From: Coniferiporia sulphurascens
Lineage: Eukaryota; Basidiomycota; Agaricomycetes; Hymenochaetales; Hymenochaetaceae
DNA length: 64,000 bases
Assembly (NCBI GenBank): GCA_002794785.1
Contig: NBBA01000013.1
Span: 868,001-932,000 of the forward strand
Reading direction: 5' to 3'
Both the position numbers and the translations under genes were made by a program. Positions 55,471 through 64,000 of the stretch are shown here, one piece after another (the stretch's first letter is position 1; each line of letters opens with the position of its first letter). The notes under the pieces were generated by a model, which saw only the letters and a list, made by a program, of their open reading frames with translations, was not told the origin of the DNA and ran no database searches.

Positions 55471-56497
55471 TTAAAACGACCAGCTTGAAGAAAAAGATTC
55501 TGCATCAAGACGCACGCCATCCTCAGAGAAGAGCGCAGGGAAATTGAGAAGATCGAGAGATGGGTTTTGAATCACTGTCAAGAATTCGTCGTTGTCGTCG
55601 AGGGATGGGTACCCGGACAAAATGTAAGAAGTTTCATTCCATGGCTGCTGTTGCGCGAGAGAAGGCCAAGGCGTGTACGTCGGGGAAGAGGTGCTAAACA
55701 CGCCGTCCACAAACAAGGGAGGGGCCGTGCAAGAAGACGAACTACCTCGCAGAAACTCTGGCACTGAGAATAATTCGGGAGTCTGTTCGAAGAAGAACTG
55801 ATCTACCAACTGATGCTGGGAGAGCATTTCTGCGCCGAAGTCAAGATCAAGAGAGCCAAAAGGCGCGGGGCTAGAAGCAATCGACATGGTCGAGATGGAC
55901 GGGGTGGACGGGACGGAAGGGAAGAAGCTGGAAGTGGGGGACGATGCCAGGCTGCTAGAGTCGCAGAGTGAGGGTGTGGATGGCATCATCCAAAAGGCAT
56001 CTCCAAAGGAAGTTGGGGTGGTGAGGTTCCGTCGGTCAAGCTTCACTGACTCTTCGGGTGCCGGGGTTGCCGCGGAGGGCTTGTTCCCCTTGCGGAAGTG
56101 ACCGTGTATGTTCTTCTCGTGGCGGATAAGTGCGGCCGCGTCGGCGTATGCTTTGTCACAGCCGAAATTGCACTGGAACCGTTTCTGCTTCAGGCTCTCA
56201 GGATGTAAACATCAGCATATGCGGCACCTGTCGATTTACGCGGCTTTACTCACTGCCTCGCAATGTAATGCGTCTTTGCGTTGCCCTTTTGGAGTGTGCT
56301 GTATTCACATCCAGGGAAGGCACAGTGGTGTCGACTGAAAAGCAAACCTGATGTCAGTCTCGACAGAAAGTAGACGCGCCGATGAAAGGAACATACGCCG
56401 CGTTAGGATCGTGGGTCAGAGCGTGTCTGCCGAGGTCACACTTGCGCGAGAAACTCTTTCCGCATTCGTCGCACACAAAGGAAAGTACGCGAGGCAT
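55471..56497 (-). CDS. Three-finger C2H2 transcription factor
   Basis: Exons on the minus strand 56497-56397, 56334-56254 and 56194-55471 give 301 residues, starting MPRVLSFVCDECGKSF. Three fingers are visible: C-x2-C-x12-H-x3-H in exon 1 (CDECGKSFSRKCDLGRHALTH), C-x4-C-x12-H-x4-H in exon 2 (CAFPGC to THYIARH) and a third in exon 3 (CNFGCDKAYADAAALIRH with a further His). The remaining 210 residues are Ser/Thr/Pro/Phe-rich with acidic hydrophobic patches (DDNDEFLTVI; LDLLNFPALF), a likely activation region. It is the only regulator found among the duplicated enzyme genes, so control of them is plausible but unproven. The exon 3 acceptor was chosen to keep finger 2 and finger 3 in one frame. 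Confidence 0.85.
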
Positions 56498-57265
56498 GGT
56501 AGGCGAGCGTGTAGAGATGTGCAAGAATACGGGATTTGGGTCGGGGGAGGGCGTCGGGTACGCGATGCGAGCTGAGAGCGAGCGCTGATGTGTTCAGACA
56601 GACCACAGGACTGGCCATACTTATAGGACGGGGGGGACATGGCTGGCGGGAGGTCTTGATTGCTTTTTTGCAGCGAGAGAAAGGGAGTACGTCGGGATTT
56701 CATTGGGCGGGCCTTGGTGGTTGTGCGTCCAACACGCGAACAAAGGGAGTGATTGCCTCTGAGTGTGTCTGCCAATATAGGAAAAACATTCCCACAATTG
56801 ATGGTAAGCTTTCGTAATCGGCACATTACGTAACCCATCCAGGCTTCAACCGTGACCACTCCCACTTTCCCACAGTTTGGATACGCTCGCAATATGCAAA
56901 ACGTAGAGGGAGGAACAGAACGTGCGCATACAACAGCAAGTGTTTCTCGGAAGCTCATAATTTGCAAGTAGGCCAAGAACCTCGTTCTTGACCAATAGCT
57001 AGTAGTATCATCGCGTGCCAGTGAGTCCCAACTGCTCTTGTTCCAGGAGTACCTTCACAATTCTCGATATTCTCAATTCGATAAGTAGGATTTCTCCACA
57101 CCTAGAGCATAGTTCTGGTGCATATCCACGCTGAAAATTCTATTTTTCCAAAACTCCCCTGCTTACCATTCGCACGCGACACATAATGATGCCTGAGTGC
57201 GTGGTTACACATCTAAGTGCACTCCTGAAAATTATACTAGGTGCAAATATGGAAAATATTCCTTC
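56498..57265. other. Intergenic, promoter of the zinc-finger gene
   Basis: No coding feature was recognised. Downstream of the reductase stop and upstream of the zinc-finger start on the same strand, it probably holds the zinc-finger promoter. Short antisense frames are ignored. Confidence 0.5.
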
Positions 57266-58721
<1,456 letters not shown>

Positions 58722-59296
58722 CTTGCCAGTCGGGTGTGAATGGTAACAGTACTGTGGATTCGACCGTAAACGGGCTTTTATACCTGTCGTATCTTCACCG
58801 GCTTTGCGGTTTAGCCGTTCCGGTTCTTCTTTATAACACACTGACTAAAGCACGCAAAATTGTGGCCTTAGTAATATATGCTCAAATCTGGTCTATTATT
58901 CACTGTAATTGACTACAGCTATGGTCATCAGGGAATTTCGATGCTGTTACCAGCCAATGACACGTACCAGGAGCTTCGTATGACTCGCAAACGATTAGAA
59001 TAGAGGCGCGAAGAAGCGGAATTACTGGAAGATATTACAAGCCTTCTTAACGATTCTCGGATATTTCCCTTCGTGTCGCTCAGCAGTATCAGTCATCCGA
59101 TCATCCGACAAGCCCGACTTCTCAATTTCAACACCGAAGACCGCCTTACGAAAACCTTCATGGCTAATATCGGCTTGTGTTTGTAGGCATATCATGCAGT
59201 TGTCTCAGGTGGCCATAAGACTCCTAGATGCCCTCAGAATGACCAGCAAAGACTCGAAACAGCCCCTCCAGTCATATTATACGAATTAGAATTCGT
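58722..59296. promoter_or_regulatory. Divergent promoter region, reductase and NmrA copy I
   Basis: 575 bp between two divergent start codons. A degraded form of the array box, CAAGCCCGAC followed by TTCTC, lies at 59109-59118, about 180 bp before copy I. No coding frame was recognised. Confidence 0.55.
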
Positions 59297-60660
59297 ATGT
59301 CTGGAAAGAAACTAATCTTGGTGCTTGGCGCCACCGGCGCACAGGGCAACGCGGTCGTAGACGCGCTGCTGGCTCCCGACGCGGGTGGCCGTCCCTCGCC
59401 ATATGCCGTTCGTACTCTCACCCGGGACCCAAACTCTGGAAGAGCGCAGGCCCTTAAAGCGAAGGGTGTAGAGTGCATCAAAGGCGAGCTTACTAACCCT
59501 CTCGAAATGATTATGCTCTCCGTGCTCATTACAACACATATCTATGCAACTTAGGCTCTTTTGAAGACTTCTCCGCGGTCTATGAAGCGCTGAAGGGCGT
59601 GTATGGCGTATGGGCTAACACGGATGGATTCACCGTTGGCGAAGTCCGCGAAGTATACGCTGGTATGCGTATCTTCGAGCTGTCCAAGCAAATTGGCACT
59701 GTTCGCCACTACATCTGGAGTAGCTTGGACTACTCTACGAAAGTGAGTGGCCGACGTGACTCATCTCGTCTTCGTATCCGGTTCAGAGCTGAACATAACC
59801 CTTGCTCCAGAAATCTAATTATGACCCGACGTATAAGGTCGAACATTACGACGGGAAGGGCCGTGTTGCAGATTGGATGAAGGCGCAGGAAAGCGACACG
59901 AGCGAAAATGGTATGACCTGGAGTGTCGTCACCTCCGGGCCGTACATGGATATGTTGAAAATAGTGAGTAGACATGAGTAACACGGGGGAAGACAATAAA
60001 AAATGATGTATTAAATACCCCATATCACCTTAGCTCATATTTGGTCCCCTGACGCAACGCGCAGACGGCACGTTCGTCTTCGCCTCGCCCATCGGCGATG
60101 GACACGTGCCCATGATCGCACTGAGCGACCTCGGCTACTTCGCACGGTACTCGTTCGACCACCGCGCAGAAGTGTCTGGAAGGGACCTTGAAATCGCAAG
60201 CCGGATGGTCGGCTGGGACGGACCTGACGGAGTCGTCGAGACGTTCAAGCGCGTCACGGGCCAGAAAGCGGTGTACGTGCGCCAGACGGCGACGAATGGA
60301 TGGATAACTTCAAGGGCACGGACCGGCCAGTCGCGCGCGAGCTCGGGAAGGGGGGCACGACGTGGCGGAAGAACTTTACGTGCGTTTTCTTCCAAATGCG
60401 CCGTTCCTCACTACATGCATATCTCATTATTAAACCGGTTTTCAACTCTTTTGTTACACAGTGCGTTCTGGAGTCAATGGTGCGACGACATCATTACACG
60501 CGACTTGGCATGGATCCGCTCGGTCAACCCGGGTGGGCACACTCGAGAGAGCTGGATGCGCGAGAACGAATATACGGGAAAGTTCGAGGCGGCAACACTC
60601 AAGTCCAACGAGGACTTCGAGTCGCTCCGCCAAAACAGAGGGGCTATCGCCAAGCTCTGA
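59297..60660 (+). pseudogene. NmrA-like reductase copy I, one-base deletion in exon 4
   Basis: Exons 59297-59483, 59555-59742, 59811-59963, 60034-60379 and 60462-60660 follow the array plan, but exon 4 is 346 nt where intact copies have 356. Three codons are missing in frame and one base is missing near 60290, where CAGACGGCGACGAATGG should read as Gln-Thr-Val-Asp-Glu-Trp. After that point the family pattern moves to another frame. Intron 1 starts with GC (AAAG/GCGAGC). Without splicing of intron 4 the original frame happens to resume in exon 5, so a protein with about 60 foreign residues could be read. It stands apart from the array, beyond the zinc-finger and reductase genes. Confidence 0.82.
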
Positions 60661-61647
60661 GTTTCCTGGAATCCCGGATAGTAAACGTCACATCACGATT
60701 AAAGTCCCCTAGTAATTGACTTTAATTCCCTTTTTTAAGGACGACAATTTCTTATTTCGTCGCACATTCTCAAGTTTGGTTTAGGGACTGAAACCTCGAA
60801 TTAAAAGATGAGGAAAAAATATAGAAAACATTATTGAAGCCACAGTCGGTCCAGGATTACACAATTTGAGTCCACATGCATGTGGAAAAGTTATTTTGCT
60901 TTATACCGTTGTTGAGGCCAAATTTGGAAATTGGGAGTCGTTGAGTACCCCACAAACATTTGTGGCTCTTCGGGCTTTGGAAATGTCAAACCTCTTTAGT
61001 GAACTTGCTTCTAATTCCTACATAATAACTGCAGAGGGCAACCGTTCACGCAAATCTTTGTATATACGGCATGAAAGGGTATCTTTTTTCATTTTACTAC
61101 TTTCGCGGGGGTCCCATAACCTACACAAACACATGAACCTCGACGTGACTTCCCAGCGCCAGCCAGTGGCAAGTGCAAGCACTAATCGCTCAAAACACGA
61201 GAGAAAAAACCTGGGGCCACTCTGTTACTCGATATAACCGCAAAAGACTAGAAAAAAGGAAGAAGCGAGAAGGAGTAAAGGTAAAAATAGAGGGAACGAG
61301 GACGATAACAACAGGTATAATATGCACGCACACGCAAGTATTGATGGAGATCGAGCTGAAGAGCAGGTCAGACGAAAGAGGGATAAGAGGGATAAGGAAT
61401 GGCGAGGGCAAGAATGTGTTCAAGAGGTTGTGGATAAAATTCGGGTGCCAGAAACTAGATAGCCAACTTCACCCCTATAGACGTAGGTAGCGGCAGCCCA
61501 CCTAGGGCTACAAACACTCCCGTCATGCCGCCGTCACGCTCCTCAAAATAAAGAGAGGAAAATCCTTTACACACGGCACTGGCAGCCGACCAAACCTAGA
61601 CATGAACATAGATATCAGTCGGAAGGGGGGACCGTCACGGCCACCGC
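60661..61647. other. Intergenic, no gene seen
   Basis: About 1 kb, A/T-rich in the first half, with short frames only. It should contain the 3' ends of copy I and of the minus-strand gene that ends at 61648. Confidence 0.55.
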
Positions 61648-63265
61648 TCAGAACCGCCGCGGAGCTTGCCCTGGCATCGGGCCACGCTGCTGTGGCGGTG
61701 GCATGCCTCCATGGAAGCCCTGCGGGCCTGGACCACCAGGACCAGGACCCATCCCACCGGGCCCAGGGCTCATGTAACCCTGCCCCGGAGGCGGGGCGAA
61801 CCCTCCGGGACCTCCAGGACCCCCAGGTGGCGGATATCCCCTTCCCATCCCCGGACCTGGACCCATCCCGGGGCCCATCCCCATCCCAGGACCTTGCGGA
61901 GGCATGCCTCCCGGTCCAGGGGGCCCCATTGGCATTGGCATCGGTGAGCCCATTGGACCAGGGCTCATCGGACCCGCACTATGCGGGGGACCGCGTGGGC
62001 CAGGACCAGGGGACATAGGACCGGGCATCCCACCTGGACCCATCCCAGGACCCATCCCAGGACCCATTCCCGGACCCATTCCCGAACCCATTCCTGGACC
62101 CATTCCCGGACCTGGTCCAGGCGGACCTTGATGACCGGGCGGAGGTACACGACCCTGCGGGGGTGGCGGGTGTTGGTGTCCGGGGCCAGGACCAGGAGCA
62201 CCTTGCATTTGCGGCGGCGGACCTCCGCCCGGACGAGGCGCAGCGCCTGGGTCACGGAGTGCGACGGGTGCTGGGCGGCCACCTGGCGCCGGCTGGGACC
62301 CGGGAGGAGGTCCTGCCCCCATGTTCTTCTCCGCCGCTTTGAGGATCTCATCACTGATAATAAATTAGACGTAGAATTAATGACGTGATCAATGAAATGA
62401 AATTAAAAATTAAAAGGTAAACGCACTCGAGAAGATTGAGTGCCGCACAAAGTACGACCCATTCCACACAGTCCTCATTTCCCTCGCCGAGGGTCTGCCA
62501 TACAGCCTTCTCTTCTGCTGATTTACCGGTGATACTGATGCGTGTCCCTCCGCCGTTCGGACCGGGTGGGTTCTTCTGGATTTTGCCGAACTCGATGCGC
62601 TTGGGCGGGATGTTGTGGCCCGCATACGCGAAGTAGAACATACTCCAAAAGCCTGCATTCGGATTCGGCTTTGAGATCTGGAAGAGCGGAAGATCCGCGG
62701 AGTCCGGCGAAGGCAAGGCGAGCTTGTAGATCGGTGCGATGACCCCCGTGTTTGTGATACTCCATTTCAGATTTCGAGACGCCTCGCAGCGCACGACACG
62801 CGGTGCACCCGCACCGCCGTGACCTGGATCGCTTGCAGAGCCCGCAACCTTTGCGCCAGAGTCGCGCCGCGGGGGGAAGAGCTTAGCAACGCACAGATCA
62901 CCCTGGGGAGACGGCGTCAAGAGGTAATTTTCGGAATTCTGTGCACGCGGACGTAGACCGGTTATCAGCACGCGCAACGCGCAGCACACGAGGAGGAAAT
63001 GGAACAGACGCACGAAGTTGGTGTGAAGGTAAGAGTAGAGGATGTTCGATGGCTGGCCTAGCGAGGTTAGAGCGTGCCTTCAGTCTCCCCCGTACTGTGC
63101 GTTGCAGACTACGTACCGTGGGGTGTCACGATCAGCGTGGGGAGATGGTTGGGTATCGGTGTATGCGTAGGCGATGTGTACACTGCGTAGATTGCTGTCG
63201 AAGATGGTGGGCTGGTTGTGAGACGAACGCGGCCACGTCGAATGAGGAGGGCACGCACCTGCCAT
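61648..63265 (-). CDS. Conserved fungal protein of unknown function with Gly/Pro/Met tail
   Basis: Exons on the minus strand 63265-63259 (7 nt, ATGGCAG), 63057-62427 and 62353-61648 give 447 residues. The tiny first exon is proposed because it yields MAGQPSNILYSYLH in frame, with a 201-nt intron, longer than usual here. The body carries a hydrophobic stretch (FHFLLVCCALRVLIT), then IYKLALP, LFQISKPNPNAGFWSMFYFA and IPPKRIEFGKIQKNP, and ends the globular part with GEGNEDCVEWVVLCAALNLL. I recall this pattern from uncharacterised proteins in other fungi but cannot name a function. The last 220 residues are almost only Gly, Pro, Met and Gln, resembling RNA- or scaffold-associated disordered tails. 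Exon joins 2-3 are well supported; exon 1 is less sure. Confidence 0.78.
62030..62115 (-). repeat. 12-bp coding minisatellite (Pro-Gly-Met-Gly units)
   Basis: About seven tandem copies of a 12-base unit, read on the plus strand as GGACCCATTCCC with small variants, encode repeats of Gly-Met-Gly-Pro in the tail of the minus-strand protein. One unit changes Pro to Ser. Confidence 0.85.
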
Positions 63266-63697
63266 CGCAACACTCGGGATATACTTCAGAGTTTGCCAGG
63301 CGGCGTCAATGTAACTGAAGGCTCGAAAGACAGGGGATGAAGGTTGAAGACGCGAAAGATGGTGGTCGTTGGTAGGGAAGAGGAGGCTGCGCATACAATA
63401 CTTAGTACTTGCACTGAACCGGCCTCCGAATCTGTGCTGATCATCATGTGCACTCTCCTTTCGTCCTAGTTTACTGAAATCACGTAAAATAAAACTCCAA
63501 AATCCAGTGACAGAGATGCAAAGTGTTTTCATTATTATTGCAAGTCTAAATTGCCCCTATCCTACAACCCCCCATTTTTGCATTCGACATGGAACAGCAA
63601 ATGATGTGATTCAGACATTGCGAAAAATAAAACGGAAGAGAAACAACAATGGAGAAGGAACTGGGAAAATGCAAAGGAATCAGTGCAGATCGGGAAA

Positions 63698-64000
63698 TTA
63701 GTCGACCTCCTCCACGCTGGGGCCGTCCTCGCCACCCGCACCCGCACCAGGGAATCCGCCAGGTGCAGCGCCACCAGGGAATCCACCAGCGCCCCCGGGG
63801 AAGCCGCCCGGTGCACCGCCGGCAGACTGGTAGAACTTCTGCATGATCGGGCCCGCGACGCCCTCGAGCTCCTTCTGCTTCTCCTCGTACTCCTCTTTCG
63901 AGGCCTCCTGGGAGTTGTCCAGCCACGAGATAGCCTCGTTCACGGCAGTCTCGAGCTTGGCCTTGTCGCCAGCGTCGAACTTGTCCTTCACTTTTTCGTC
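63698..64000 (-). CDS. Cytosolic Hsp70, C-terminal end (runs off window)
   Basis: The last 100 codons of a minus-strand gene are present, partial at the right edge. [19 protein letters not shown] and [20 protein letters not shown] are the C-terminal lid helices of Ssa-type Hsp70. A Gly/Pro-rich linker with repeated GGFPG follows, then GPSVEEVD and a stop at 63700-63698. The EEVD end binds TPR co-chaperones and marks the cytosolic or nuclear form, not the ER or mitochondrial ones. No intron is visible in this part. Confidence 0.95.
   Translation of the reverse strand, partial: DEKVKDKFDAGDKAKLETAVNEAISWLDNSQEASKEEYEEKQKELEGVAGPIMQKFYQSAGGAPGGFPGGAGGFPGGAAPGGFPGAGAGGEDGPSVEEVD

Noticed and set aside
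61602..62388. Plus-strand frames rich in Pro, Gly, Arg or Thr
   Set aside because: These are complements of the Gly/Pro/Met tail of the minus-strand gene, whose splice joins and upstream domain support the minus strand.
63080..63532. 150-codon minus-strand frame continuing from MAGACPPHS
   Set aside because: Its phase cannot be joined to the conserved domain downstream, whereas splicing after ATGGCAG gives the expected MAGQPSN start.

Overview
The window is nuclear DNA of a filamentous basidiomycete, most likely a mushroom-forming Agaricomycete. Genes are split by many short introns (about 45-85 nt), almost all with GT-AG ends. The encoded proteins are fungal types: Csm3/Swi3, Knr4/Smi1, Eaf1/Vid21, Vac1/Pep7 and NmrA-like reductases. 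A poly(A)-tailed non-LTR retrotransposon lies at the left edge. Most exon joins given here were worked out by hand from reading frame and protein family pattern, with no transcript data.

Left third (1-24.4 kb), housekeeping: a frame-broken LINE-type element (1-4188) ends about 97 bp before the start codon of a Csm3/Swi3/TIPIN gene (4286-5898). Then follow succinyl-CoA:3-oxoacid CoA-transferase (7018-9095), Knr4/Smi1 (9685-12025), the NuA4 scaffold Eaf1/Vid21 (12605-17995) and, on the minus strand, a citrate synthase-family enzyme (19249-21296) and a Vac1/Pep7 FYVE protein (21551-24419). These cover replication-fork protection, ketone-body and citrate metabolism, cell-wall signalling, chromatin acetylation and endosomal traffic.

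Middle (25-61 kb), a gene-duplication district. Nine NmrA-like genes share one five-exon plan (187, 188, 153, 356 and 199 nt in intact copies, 360 aa). Five copies are open (B, D, E, F, H) and four are broken by different lesions (A, C, G, I). Two further relics are fragments only. Between them sit two tandem class I methyltransferases (one stopped early), two Baeyer-Villiger-type flavin monooxygenases plus a third decayed copy, a nicotinate phosphoribosyltransferase relic, a 463-bp pogo/Fot1-like MITE, a three-finger C2H2 transcription factor and an old-yellow-enzyme reductase. Seven of the nine NmrA copies carry an exact CATGCCCGAG box 165-251 bp before the ATG, and an eighth has a degraded version. 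An inverted duplication of about 2.3 kb and a tandem array of about 2.3-2.5 kb units explain much of the layout. The gene set (NAD(P) reductases, FMN reductase, FAD monooxygenases, methyltransferase, regulator) looks like a tailoring or detoxification cluster without a backbone synthase. That reading is inference.

Right edge (61.6-64 kb): a conserved fungal protein of unknown function with a Gly/Pro/Met repeat tail (61648-63265, minus), then the 3' end of a cytosolic Hsp70 gene ending in EEVD that runs off the window.

A recurring oddity is GC-AG introns: five are needed to keep frames open, in the citrate synthase gene, at the same position in both monooxygenases, at a second position in one of them, and in NmrA copy I.
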